Shown here: piece by piece, positions 53,589 through 61,590 of the stretch
How positions within the stretch are numbered: the first letter of the stretch is position 1
Layout: each line of letters begins with the position of its first letter
DNA from: a virus
Virus record (IMG/VR): IMGVR_UViG_3300003877_000001
Coordinates: 62,001-126,000 of that record
Strand: one strand, 5' to 3'
Length of the DNA stretch: 64,000 bases
The notes under the pieces: generated by a model
Told to the model about the DNA's origin: nothing
The model's input: only the letters and a program-made list of their open reading frames with translations
The model's database searches: none
Translations under genes and position numbers: made by a program

Positions 53589-53906
53589 ATGAATGGAAAA
53601 GATGATATTGTTGGTGCAAAATTTGCTTTAGTTAAAGAAGGTGATTTAGTTGTTCATATGAGTAGGGAATCTTATGATGATTTAATGCATGAAGTTATTG
53701 AAGAGTTAAGAAAACAAATTATGATTAAAGTAAAAGAAGTTACAAAGTATATGGATGGTGGAACAACTAAATATATTGATGAAAAAGGTAATGAATATTT
53801 TAAAGACAATAGATTAGGTACAAAAACTAAAGGTAAAATTTTTGATAAATATCCTAAAGAAGAAGATGCTAAAATATTAGATGTTGAACTTGAAATATTA
53901 TTGTGA
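53589..53906 (+). CDS. hypothetical protein
   Basis: 105 aa. The ATG lies 2 nt after tRNA-Leu. Helical N-terminus (DDLMHEVIEELRKQIMIKVK). Unrecognised. Confidence 0.5.
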   Translation: MNGKDDIVGAKFALVKEGDLVVHMSRESYDDLMHEVIEELRKQIMIKVKEVTKYMDGGTTKYIDEKGNEYFKDNRLGTKTKGKIFDKYPKEEDAKILDVELEILL

Positions 53907-54096
53907 TGAACAAAGACATTTAGTGTGTGTTCCTTATTCAAAAGAGAACCTACATTTGATGGCTGATGATTTAAACATCAAAAGATGTTGGTTTCATAAA
54001 GATCATTATGATATACCTAAAAGAAGAATAAAAGAAATAAGTGCAAAGTGCACAATAATTAATAGTAAAGAAATAGTTAAAATAATAAGAAAATGA
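53881..54096 (+). CDS. DUF4031-like protein
   Basis: 71 aa, overlapping the previous gene by 26 nt. RHLVCVPYSKENLHLMADDL and CWFHKDHYDIPKRRIKEISA match DUF4031-type proteins (conserved His and Tyr), whose function is unknown. The exact start is uncertain. Confidence 0.6.
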   Translation: MLNLKYYCDEQRHLVCVPYSKENLHLMADDLNIKRCWFHKDHYDIPKRRIKEISAKCTIINSKEIVKIIRK

Positions 54097-54186
54097 ACAG
54101 AATTAACAACATATTTGAAAGTGAACAAGAGATTAATTCTGCTCTAGTGATATAGTATAACGGTCACCGAGCAGACGTAAAACTAT

Positions 54187-54261
54187 GCTCGGTTGGACAA
54201 CGGTAGGTTAAGTCACCACCCTTTCAAGGTGGTATAACGGGTTCGACCCCCGTACCGAGTA
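54187..54261 (+). tRNA. tRNA-Glu(TTC), second gene
   Basis: Acceptor GCTCGGT/ACCGAGT identical to the first tRNA-Glu; anticodon arm CCACC-CTTTCAA-GGTGG; T-arm ACGGG-TTCGACC-CCCGT; A73. A tRNA-like 5' fragment (TATAGTATAACGGTCAC) lies just upstream at about 54151-54168. Confidence 0.88.
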
Positions 54262-54288
54262 CAAAAATAATAAATTTAAAGAGTCATA

Positions 54289-54422
54289 TTGATTAGTGGG
54301 TTGGGTTTGATTTCGACTGTTACTCTGATCAGGGGTGTTATTAGCGGTTTAAAACGTGAACACATTTGTAAGTATTTGGTAGGTAAGTTCGACTCTTGCT
54401 ACTTATTAACAACACTAATTAA
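54289..54422 (+). ncRNA. structured RNA with a T-arm-like module
   Basis: The ends close in a 10-bp stem, TTGATTAGTG with CACTAATTAA, extended by TTG/CAA. Inside are GATTTCGACTG near the 5' side and a T-arm-like GTAAG-TTCGACT-CTTGC with TACTT/AAGTA pairing. It cannot be folded as a normal tRNA. A terminal stem plus a tRNA-like module recalls bacterial Y RNAs; this is only a resemblance. Confidence 0.45.
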
Positions 54423-54500
54423 TTTAACTTTTAAAATATGATTAGTTATCATATAAAAATATACTTAACTATTAACATATTGGTAGTTATAATGAAATAT

Positions 54501-54586
54501 TGTGAGTTGGAGAAGTTGGTATCTCGCTGGTTTCATAAGCCAGAGTCCCTACGGGGTTTACGGGGGTTCGAATCCCTCACTCGCTA
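54501..54586 (+). tRNA. class II-type tRNA with CAT anticodon, copy 1
   Basis: D-stem GAG/CTC, anticodon arm CTGGT-TTCATAA-GCCAG, long variable arm with TCCC-TAC-GGGG, T-arm GGGGG-TTCGAAT-CCCTC, acceptor TGTGAGT/ACTCGCT with unpaired 1:72, A73. Confidence 0.75.
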
Positions 54587-54615
54587 CTAAAAAGAATTAA
54601 AAATAAATAAGAAAA

Positions 54616-54648
54616 TTGTAACATATTAAAAATATTTACGTATATTTG
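54616..54648 (+). promoter_or_regulatory. promoter of the tandem structured RNAs
   Basis: TTGTAAC (from 54616), 18 nt, then TATATTTG (54641-54648). Predicted transcript start near 54655. Confidence 0.7.
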
Positions 54649-54654
54649 TAATAT

Positions 54655-54718
54655 AACAGACAACAAAAGTTCCTATAATTTATATTTGGATAAAAAATAC
54701 TTTTCGTCTGTTTTTTTA
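54655..54718 (+). ncRNA. short structured RNA ending in a terminator (element 1)
   Basis: AGAC-AAC-AAAAGT...ACTTTT-C-GTCT followed by GTTTTTTT. GTTCCTATAA lies in the 5' part of the loop. Begins at the predicted transcription start. Confidence 0.6.
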
Positions 54719-54731
54719 TAAATTAAAACAT

Positions 54732-54804
54732 AAAGGTAAATGATGTTCCTATAAAACTCAATAGGGGAAACCCTATTTTTACTGTAAATACATCTCACCT
54801 TTTT
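54732..54804 (+). promoter_or_regulatory. second structured element with a terminator-like U-run (element 2)
   Basis: AAAGGT...ATGATG pairs with CATC...ACCTTT followed by TTTT. It again carries GTTCCTATAA and an inner AATAGGG-GAAA-CCCTATT hairpin. Ends 13 nt before the ATG of the 584-aa gene, so it may be a cis-regulatory leader. Confidence 0.55.
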
Positions 54805-54817
54805 AAAAAATTAAATT

Positions 54818-56572
54818 ATGAAAACTTTAGAACTATTTAATGCGGTTGTAAAAAAAGATACAAAAGATAATGTTTTTGTATCAGAAGATGGATATATTAT
54901 CGAATCTGGTGCTTTATGGGCAAAAGATAGAATTGTAACCTATTATAATAGTCGTAGATTAAATGGTAATGATTTAAATAAAACATTTCATAAATCATGG
55001 TTAAAAATAAAAAATAGTTCAAGATATGAACTATTGGTTGATCAAATAAAACATTATATATCTACATATGGTAGTGGATTTAAAGATGATGTTTATATCC
55101 CTGATGAAGTATTAGATATTTCAGGATTAAAAATATCATTTAAAGTTGTTAAAGCATATACTAAAGATGAATTAATTGATAAATCATTATCATTACTTCA
55201 ATCTGGTATTGCTTTGAAAGAAGAAACAATAAATGATTTATTATCAATTCTTGTAGATGAACTTGATTATGAATTTACTGGTAAAGAAAATATTCGTAAC
55301 AAAGAAGCAATAATTAAAATTGCAGATATATATGGGGTATTACCAATAGATACTATGGAGTTTTTTAGATATATTATCTATCGTACAACAGGACAATCAT
55401 TATTAATTAAAAATTATAAAATGATTGAATTGATAAAAGATAGTAATTATAATCCATCTGCACAATTTAAGAAATTTGGATTAGAAAAACTTTCTGAAAT
55501 ATTTAATAGATTTAAGCCGTTATTTTTAGCTTTTAAACCTAAATGTAGTGGTACTATTAATAGAATTTCAAAGTTATCTAAAAAATATCATAAGCCACTT
55601 CTTAGTAATCCATTAAATGAAGTAACTTCGGTTACATTTAATGAAGGTGATGATCACTGGTTAGATAATGCAACACCATTTGCTTTATTTAAAGCATTGT
55701 CTGCTTGTTGGACAAGAATGAATGGACAAGATGCTTTTGTATATAGAATTAGAAATGGTAAATCATTTGCTAAGATGAATTCTACTGATGCAGGTATTGC
55801 AGGATATAATTATGGACATATTCTTAATTATATTAAAAATAGATTTGATCTTTCAGGTAAGAAAATATTTCTTCCAGAAGATGTAGAATATGCTTTACCA
55901 ACATCTGAAAAGATGTACGTAGGTAATGTTCCAACAGGAACAAGATTCTATGGTAATGCTCTTGCTGTTGGTATTTATTGGAAAAACTCTTGGGGTGCAA
56001 CTGACCTTGATTTATCTGGTTTGAATATCGGTGGAAAAGTCGGTTGGAATTCAGATTATAAACAAGGTGGATCATTGTATTTCTCTGGTGATATTACCAA
56101 CGCACCTAATGGTGCTGTTGAGTATCTTTATGCAAATAGAGGACTTAGTGAACCAACTTTGGTAATGAATAATGTATTTAGTGGAAACCCTGATTCAGAA
56201 TTCAAGATCATCGTAGGTAAAGGTGATAATATCAATAAGAATTATATGATGAACCCTGAAAAGTTGTTCGTGGATATTAAGACACAATCAGTTCAAACTC
56301 AAAGTGTGTTAGGTATATTTCTTCCAGTTGGTAACGAGAGACAATCTTTTGTTATTTTGAACTTCGGTTCTGGTAGAGAACATATTTCTAGTTATGGTGA
56401 AGTTGCAAATATAACAACAAAGGCACTTTATCAACAATGGAACAATGCACTTACTTTGAGAGAAGTAATTGGAAAATTAGGTGTTGAATTTGTTACTGAT
56501 CCTGAAAAGGCAGATAATGATTTAAGTTTAAATACAATTGAAAAAGATTCTATAATGAATCTTTTTATATAA
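54818..56572 (+). CDS. large hypothetical protein, TerD-like C-terminal half
   Basis: 584 aa. The N-terminal ~300 residues are helical (ALWAKDRIVTYYNSRRL, LLVDQIKHYISTYGSG). Residues about 370-480 (WGATDLDLSGLNIGGKVGWN, GGSLYFSGDITNAPNGAVEY) have the DLDL and SGD pattern of TerD-like domains. Codon use is relatively strong, and it is preceded by two structured RNA elements. A helical domain joined to a TerD-like domain beside tRNA-like RNA suggests an RNA- or stress-related role; the function is unknown. Confidence 0.55.
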   Translation: MKTLELFNAVVKKDTKDNVFVSEDGYIIESGALWAKDRIVTYYNSRRLNGNDLNKTFHKSWLKIKNSSRYELLVDQIKHYISTYGSGFKDDVYIPDEVLDISGLKISFKVVKAYTKDELIDKSLSLLQSGIALKEETINDLLSILVDELDYEFTGKENIRNKEAIIKIADIYGVLPIDTMEFFRYIIYRTTGQSLLIKNYKMIELIKDSNYNPSAQFKKFGLEKLSEIFNRFKPLFLAFKPKCSGTINRISKLSKKYHKPLLSNPLNEVTSVTFNEGDDHWLDNATPFALFKALSACWTRMNGQDAFVYRIRNGKSFAKMNSTDAGIAGYNYGHILNYIKNRFDLSGKKIFLPEDVEYALPTSEKMYVGNVPTGTRFYGNALAVGIYWKNSWGATDLDLSGLNIGGKVGWNSDYKQGGSLYFSGDITNAPNGAVEYLYANRGLSEPTLVMNNVFSGNPDSEFKIIVGKGDNINKNYMMNPEKLFVDIKTQSVQTQSVLGIFLPVGNERQSFVILNFGSGREHISSYGEVANITTKALYQQWNNALTLREVIGKLGVEFVTDPEKADNDLSLNTIEKDSIMNLFI

Positions 56573-56579
56573 ATATTAA

Positions 56580-56700
56580 AGACGATTAGTAACACGTTGG
56601 CTTCGTGTTGAAATTGTGGGATAACGTGCCTGATAGCTGAAAAGCAAAAAGAACCACCCACTGAAAGGAAAGTTCGCAACTAAACCTGCTTTTCTAGTTT
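56580..56700 (+). ncRNA. structured intergenic RNA candidate
   Basis: AACACG-TTGGCTT-CGTGTT hairpin and GTGGG...CCCAC pairing between the 584-aa gene and the next tRNA. No known RNA class recognised. Confidence 0.35.
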
Positions 56701-56719
56701 GAAACGTAAACTAGTATAT

Positions 56720-56803
56720 CGTGAGTTGGAGAAGTGGCATCTCGCTGTCCTCATAAGGTAGAGTCCCTACGGGTTTACGAAGGTTCGAGTCCTTCACTCG
56801 CTA
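56720..56803 (+). tRNA. class II-type tRNA with CAT anticodon, copy 2
   Basis: Paralogue of 54501-54586: same D-arm, anticodon arm CTGTC-CTCATAA-GGTAG, variable arm with CCC-TAC-GGG, T-arm GAAGG-TTCGAGT-CCTTC, acceptor CGTGAGT/ACTCGCT with unpaired 1:72, A73. Confidence 0.75.
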
Positions 56804-57036
56804 CTAAACTATAAGAATATGAAAAATAACATACCGCTTGGAAGCGGAATACATGTTAAATACTGTTACAGGTTCGTTGAGAACTTCACGTTTTTCTATC
56901 TCGTTAATCGAACAAGGTTAATCACCTTTTGCGGATCACGAATAGAATTTATCGGTGATTCCTCTCCCCCTTTATAGTCAAGATACTAATTATACTTGTG
57001 GATGTGCATGTATTAGAATGATATTAAATCATTTTT
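56804..57036 (+). other. gene-free stretch with hairpins
   Basis: No gene seen. CCGCTT-GG-AAGCGG at about 56835-56848 and AAGGT-TAATC-ACCTTTT (terminator-like) at about 56917 suggest a short RNA or read-through control. Confidence 0.35.
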
Positions 57037-57213
57037 ATGCACGATCCATTTAGAGGTGCTAAATCAAATTTCCAAATAAAGAAGTTTCTTAGAAATAATT
57101 GGAACATTAATCATAAAAAATATAATGTATCAGATAGTTATTATTCCGATTTAGTATTTGATCCAAAGATGGATAGAAAACGTTATTGGTTAGCATATAA
57201 GAAGGGGGATTAA
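57037..57213 (+). CDS. small hypothetical protein
   Basis: 58 aa, basic (MHDPFRGAKSNFQIKKFLRN..., FDPKMDRKRYWLAYKKGD). Unrecognised, but its codon pattern and intact frame support a real gene. Confidence 0.5.
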   Translation: MHDPFRGAKSNFQIKKFLRNNWNINHKKYNVSDSYYSDLVFDPKMDRKRYWLAYKKGD

Positions 57214-57283
57214 TTCTTCTTTCTTTTTAAAAATTTTTAAACTATATTTGTATTATGAGAAGTTTTGATTAAAGCAAAAAAAT

Positions 57284-57459
57284 AATGGATAATACAATTG
57301 GAATATTTTTAATAACAAAGTTGTGAAAGTATGGTTGAAATTGATGGTTAAAAACCATTTCCAGAAGTAGATAAATTTAAATGGGTTGATTTTGATGATG
57401 CATTAGAATTAATTCATGATACACAAGTAATAGCATTAAATGAATATATAAGAAAATAA
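57284..57459 (+). pseudogene. NUDIX hydrolase remnant
   Basis: TIGIFLITK followed by stops, then in the final frame KPFPEVDKFKWVDFDDALEL and IHDTQVIALNEYIRK, the typical C-terminal end of phage NUDIX hydrolases. The NUDIX box itself is missing. Ends one base before the phosphoesterase gene. Confidence 0.5.
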
Positions 57460-57460
57460 A

Positions 57461-58108
57461 ATGAAAATATTATTAATTAGTGATAGTCATGGACTACACA
57501 AAGCATGGGAAAAAATCTTCCCCCTCCCTAAAGTTGATATGATAATTCATGCAGGTGATCTAACTAATGTAGGTGCAATTCATGAAATGAATGAATTTAT
57601 GTTTTGGTTTAAGAATCTTGATATTGAATATAAAATAATGATTGCAGGAAATCACGATAAAGGTCTTGATAATTTTAACAGATATACTATGCTTGATATG
57701 ATTCAAGATAGTGAAATCCATTATCTTGAAGATTCTGGAGTAGAGATTGAAGGAATTAAGTTTTGGGGTTCACCTATGACACCACCATTTTTCAATTGGG
57801 CATTTATGCGTGACGAAGAACAAATCAAAAAGCATTGGGATGCAATTCCTGATGATACTGATTTTCTAATCACTCACGGTCCTGCCAATGGTATTTTGGA
57901 TTGGGTTGATTATAAAAATGGTGGAAGTGTAGGGTGTCCTTATCTTCTTGAAACAATTCAAGAAAGAGTGAAGCCTAAATATCATGTATTTGGTCATATA
58001 CATGAGATGTATGGGACTAGAGTAGTTGGTGAGACTACACATATATGTGCATCTGTTTTAGATGGTAGATATCATCCTGTTAGATCAGGCATTATAATTA
58101 ATTTCTGA
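57461..58108 (+). CDS. calcineurin-like metallophosphoesterase
   Basis: 215 aa. Metal-binding motifs in order: ISDSHG (DxH), IHAGDLTN (GDx), IAGNHDKG (GNHD), LITHGP (GH-type) and VFGHIHEMYG (GHxH). Similar in size to MPPED/Rv0805-like enzymes acting on cyclic nucleotides or 2',3'-cyclic ends. Close to KptA and RNA ligase, so an RNA-end-processing role is possible but not shown. Confidence 0.82.
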   Translation: MKILLISDSHGLHKAWEKIFPLPKVDMIIHAGDLTNVGAIHEMNEFMFWFKNLDIEYKIMIAGNHDKGLDNFNRYTMLDMIQDSEIHYLEDSGVEIEGIKFWGSPMTPPFFNWAFMRDEEQIKKHWDAIPDDTDFLITHGPANGILDWVDYKNGGSVGCPYLLETIQERVKPKYHVFGHIHEMYGTRVVGETTHICASVLDGRYHPVRSGIIINF

Positions 58109-58148
58109 ATCTCTTGCAATTGTCAGGAGATTTATGTATTTTTGAATT

Positions 58149-58418
58149 ATGGTAATAGAAAATAACAAAAAAGAAATAAAATTTTTAAAATCACTAGGTT
58201 TTAAAAAAGATGGTTTTGATGATAATTTAGGGGTTTGGTATACAAAAAAAATTAAACATTTCGTTCTAGGTAAATGCCTAATAGATGTCCAAGATTTTCA
58301 AAATAAAGCAATGATTAATATTGATACTATGGACGATAATCAAAATTATGTTACTATAACAGAAAACATACCATATAATAGAGAAAATCTTTTAATGGTA
58401 ATTGGGTTTTTAACATGA
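58149..58418 (+). CDS. hypothetical protein
   Basis: 89 aa, mixed α/β (FLKSLGFKKDGFDDNLGVWY). Its TGA overlaps the ATG at 58415 that opens the kptA frame, so it is in the same operon. Confidence 0.5.
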   Translation: MVIENNKKEIKFLKSLGFKKDGFDDNLGVWYTKKIKHFVLGKCLIDVQDFQNKAMINIDTMDDNQNYVTITENIPYNRENLLMVIGFLT

Positions 58419-58447
58419 GTAAATTTTTAAAAGATAAAGGATGATAT

Positions 58448-58948
58448 ATGTCATTATTATTAAGACATAAACCAGAGAAAGAAGATTTAAATCTTGATTC
58501 TCAAGGTTATGTCTTAGTTGATGAATTAATAAATAAACTTGAAATCACAATTACTGATCTCAAGTGGATTATCGATAATAATGATAAAAAAAGATTTAGT
58601 TTTAATGCTGATGAAACAATGATACGTGCAGCACAAGGACATTCTATTGATGTTGATCTTAAAATGAAAAGAATATTACCACCAGATTTATTATATCATG
58701 GTACTACAATAGCTAATGCTGAAAAAATACATAAGAGTGGTTTAAATAAAATGAATAGAAATCATGTTCATTTAACAGATAATAGAGAAACTGCATATTC
58801 GGTAGGAATGAGATATGCCAAATATCAAAATAAAATTTGGATGATTACTATTGATGCAAAACAATTGAATAAAGATGGTTATGAATTTTATAAATCTGAA
58901 AATGGAATATATTTAACAGAAGAAGTACCTTCAAAATATTTTATTTAA
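58448..58948 (+). CDS. kptA: KptA/Tpt1-type RNA 2'-phosphotransferase
   Basis: 166 aa. SLLLRHKPEKEDLNLDSQGY, DKKRFSFNADETMIRAAQGHSI, LYHGT, HVHLTDNRETAYSVGMRY and SENGIYLTEEVPSKYF are the family motifs, including the Arg-His-Arg-Arg NAD/RNA-binding residues. It removes an internal RNA 2'-phosphate using NAD+. The frame actually opens at 58415 (ATG coupled to the upstream stop) with SKFLKDKG and is cut by an in-frame TGA at 58442; the ATG at 58448 has an AAAGGA upstream and can restart it. The family usually begins SKFLSxxLRHxPE, so the break falls inside the conserved N-terminus. Confidence 0.88.
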   Translation: MSLLLRHKPEKEDLNLDSQGYVLVDELINKLEITITDLKWIIDNNDKKRFSFNADETMIRAAQGHSIDVDLKMKRILPPDLLYHGTTIANAEKIHKSGLNKMNRNHVHLTDNRETAYSVGMRYAKYQNKIWMITIDAKQLNKDGYEFYKSENGIYLTEEVPSKYFI

Positions 58949-59202
58949 TCTACAATGACAATAGGATATAAATACTTTCTATTAACTCGACCAAAGACCA
59001 TACTATCATTTCTAACTTTAGTATCCCTAATTAATATACCTTCGATAATTGAAATACGATCAATATAAACAATAATACGATGATCACCATCATCATAATA
59101 CCATGCAGAATTAATTGGATATTTATTTGTTTTCTTTAATGTAACACATGAATATGGTAATAATAATAATAATAAAAATAATATGTATTTTTTTAGTTTC
59201 AT
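58945..59202 (-). CDS. small lipoprotein
   Basis: 85 aa. KKYILFLLLLLLPYSC is a lipoprotein signal with the lipobox Cys at residue 19. The mature part is small and β-rich. A GTATTTATT late-type box (about 59221-59229) lies upstream. May be an outer-spanin-like lysis protein; no partner gene identified. Confidence 0.6.
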   Translation of the reverse strand: MKLKKYILFLLLLLLPYSCVTLKKTNKYPINSAWYYDDGDHRIIVYIDRISIIEGILIRDTKVRNDSMVFGRVNRKYLYPIVIVD

Positions 59203-59292
59203 AAGTTTAGATTATATAAAAATAAATACTTATTTTTCTTATGTAAAATTTTATAAAATGATAAAAAAATATATAATAAAATATAGAATAAA

Positions 59293-60327
59293 ATGATTAA
59301 TAAATCAGAAATCTTTAAAAACAAATCACATTGGGTGAATATGACAGAAATTGAATTATTATCATATCAAACAAAAATTTTTAAATACTATTGTGAGAAT
59401 GGATTTCCATATTATCCAACGGATGATGAATATCGTAAAAGGGAATTTAATAAACTTCAAAAATATAATTATTCTGAATTAATTGAAAATGGAATTGTTA
59501 AACAAACAATGCATGGTCTTGGTCTTGCATGGTCATACTTTCCACACTCATTTGATGTTAAATGTAATAATAAAAAAACACCCATAGAAGTATTTAATAA
59601 TGATGATTTTTTTATGGAAGTGATTAGTAAACGATTACAAATAGGAACATTTATTTCAGATGCTGGAATTCGAAAAATGTTAAAAATGTTTACCAATACA
59701 CAAGGTGTTTCTAATTTTAGACCAACAGCAGCAGCAGCAATATATGATAAATATGCAGCTAATGGTGTTGTATGGGATATGTCTGGTGGTTGGGGAGGTA
59801 GAATGCTTGGTGCTGCGATAAGTAGCGTTAAGAAATATATTACAACTGAACCATCAATAAAAACATTTCTTGGATTGGTTGATTTATCTAAATTAATATC
59901 AAAAGTTGGTGTTAATATGGAATTTGTTTTATCAGCACAAGGTAGTGAAATATTTATACCTGAAAAAAATTCATTAAATTTATGTTTTACATCTCCACCA
60001 TATTTTGATTTAGAAAAATATTCGGATGAAGATAGTCAAAGCTATATTAAATATAGTAATAAACAAGATTGGGTTAGTGGTTTTTTAAAAAACACTTTTA
60101 ATAATTGTTATTACGGTTTAAAAAATAATGGACACATGTTAATTAATATTGCTGACTCAAAGAAAAATAACAATATTTCACTAGAACAAGCAACTATCGA
60201 TACAGCAATTAGTTGTGGATTTAAACATGTTGACACATTAAAATTGGCATTATCAAATCCAAACATGAAAAATAGAACATCAGCATTTAAATATGAACCA
60301 ATATTTGTTTTTAAGAAATATGAGTAA
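59293..60327 (+). CDS. DNA methyltransferase (amino-MTase type)
   Basis: 344 aa. Catalytic TSPPYFD at about 233-239 and the SAM-binding-like VVWDMSGGWGGRMLGA at about 155-170 indicate an N4-cytosine/N6-adenine methyltransferase (TSPPY favours the N4-cytosine class). Motif order is SAM-binding before catalytic. Probably protects phage DNA from host restriction; no partner nuclease seen. Confidence 0.75.
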   Translation: MINKSEIFKNKSHWVNMTEIELLSYQTKIFKYYCENGFPYYPTDDEYRKREFNKLQKYNYSELIENGIVKQTMHGLGLAWSYFPHSFDVKCNNKKTPIEVFNNDDFFMEVISKRLQIGTFISDAGIRKMLKMFTNTQGVSNFRPTAAAAIYDKYAANGVVWDMSGGWGGRMLGAAISSVKKYITTEPSIKTFLGLVDLSKLISKVGVNMEFVLSAQGSEIFIPEKNSLNLCFTSPPYFDLEKYSDEDSQSYIKYSNKQDWVSGFLKNTFNNCYYGLKNNGHMLINIADSKKNNNISLEQATIDTAISCGFKHVDTLKLALSNPNMKNRTSAFKYEPIFVFKKYE

Positions 60328-60406
60328 ACACAATATTGGTACTGCGCATCAACATTATAGAGGAATTGAAAACAAATAACCTAACTATTTAAAGTAAATA
60401 AAATAA

Positions 60407-60901
60407 ATGAAAAAACATATTCTTAATGAAAGAATAAGAGGCTCTGAAATTAGATTAGTAGGACATCAAATTTATGAAAATAATATTATACCAACTGCCG
60501 AAGCATTAAATTTAGCAAATACAGAAGGGTTAGACTTGGTATTAATAAATCCAAACGAGTCACCTGCTATTTGTAAGATTATGGATTATAATAAATTCAC
60601 ATATAATCAAAAAAAGAATGAAAAGAAAAGTAGTTCTCCAAAACTAAAAGAAATAAAATTTACTCCAAATATTACTGACAATGATTTGAATGTAAAAGTA
60701 AAACAAGCTAGAAAATTTCTTGAAAAGGGAAGTGTAATTAACATACATGTATTCTTTAAAGGAAGAGAAATTGCACATAAAGATAGAGGTAAGGAAGTAT
60801 TATTTAAATTCTTAAACGAACTTATAGATATTGGTATATTTAATTTGGATATAGTCTTTAAAGGAAAAAGAATTATCCACCAAATAAGACCTAAAAGATA
60901 G
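60407..60901 (+). CDS. infC: translation initiation factor IF-3
   Basis: 164 aa, near full bacterial length. N-domain: LNERIRGSEIRLVG, TAEALNLANTEGLDLVLINP, AICKIMDYNKFTYNQKK. C-domain: KLKEIKFTPNITDNDLNVKV and FLEKGSVINIHVFFKGREIA. IF-3 binds the 30S subunit and controls start-codon selection. Rare in phages; it could bias the host ribosome towards phage mRNAs. Confidence 0.93.
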   Translation: MKKHILNERIRGSEIRLVGHQIYENNIIPTAEALNLANTEGLDLVLINPNESPAICKIMDYNKFTYNQKKNEKKSSSPKLKEIKFTPNITDNDLNVKVKQARKFLEKGSVINIHVFFKGREIAHKDRGKEVLFKFLNELIDIGIFNLDIVFKGKRIIHQIRPKR

Positions 60902-60933
60902 TAACCATTTTATAATATTTTTAATTTGAAAGA

Positions 60934-60943
60934 GTATTTATAG
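60934..60943 (+). promoter_or_regulatory. late-type promoter box
   Basis: GTATTTATAG, 11 nt before the LAGLIDADG remnant; a GTAACC lies at 60901. Confidence 0.45.
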
Positions 60944-60954
60944 GTGATAATGAT

Positions 60955-61590
60955 TTGAAATTAATTGAAATGGTTCAAAAATGGTTGGAATATGATGGTA
61001 AAATATATCACAAAAAAACAACACATGAATTAGCACATTCAATCACTATTACATCAAAAAATATGGTTACAAAATTAAATGAACATAATGTAACCCCAAA
61101 CAAAAGTTTTACGTATAAATATAATAACATTGCATTGTTTAATGAATTTTTACAGGGTTATGTTGAGGGTGATGGTTGTGTTGGAATATATAATAGTTCA
61201 ACAACTGACTATTATTATATTAGTTTTTTTGGTAATGAAGATTTTAAAGATAGTATTATAAATTTATTACCTACAAAACCTAAACTAAGAAAAGTTAATA
61301 ATAAATTTTATGAAATTAAATTTTTGGGTAAAATAGGAATTGAATTTAGTGATTGGTTATAGAATGACCCAATATATATTGATAGTCCTAAATATAAAAA
61401 ATATATTGACTTTAAAAAAAATTATTTAACTAAGACAAAATATTATAAATATGGTTTATTAAATAGAAAAATAGATAATTTATTAAATGAAAATGTAGAA
61501 CCAAAAATTATAGCAGAAAAACTTAATATTAATAAAAGGACTGTATATAATTATAAATATAATAAGAAAAATGGAAAAAATACTTACTAA
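60955..61590 (+). pseudogene. LAGLIDADG-type homing endonuclease with an in-frame TAG
   Basis: TTG start. FNEFLQGYVEGDGCVGIYNS is a LAGLIDADG-like motif. The frame stops at TAG 61360-61362, then continues as NDPIYIDSPKYKKYIDFKKN and a helix-turn-helix (EPKIIAEKLNINKRTVYNYK) to 61590, overlapping the RNA ligase start. Probably a single nonsense mutation in a former homing gene; the first part may still be made. Confidence 0.65.

Noticed and set aside
54093-54155. 20-codon ORF before the second tRNA-Glu
   Set aside because: ATGA-coupled, but very short and running into a tRNA-like 5' fragment; too weak to list as a gene.
60955-61590. Stop-codon reassignment (TAG or TGA recoded)
   Set aside because: Many intact genes end in TAG or TGA with correct neighbour overlaps. 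The two interrupted frames are better explained by mutation or reinitiation.
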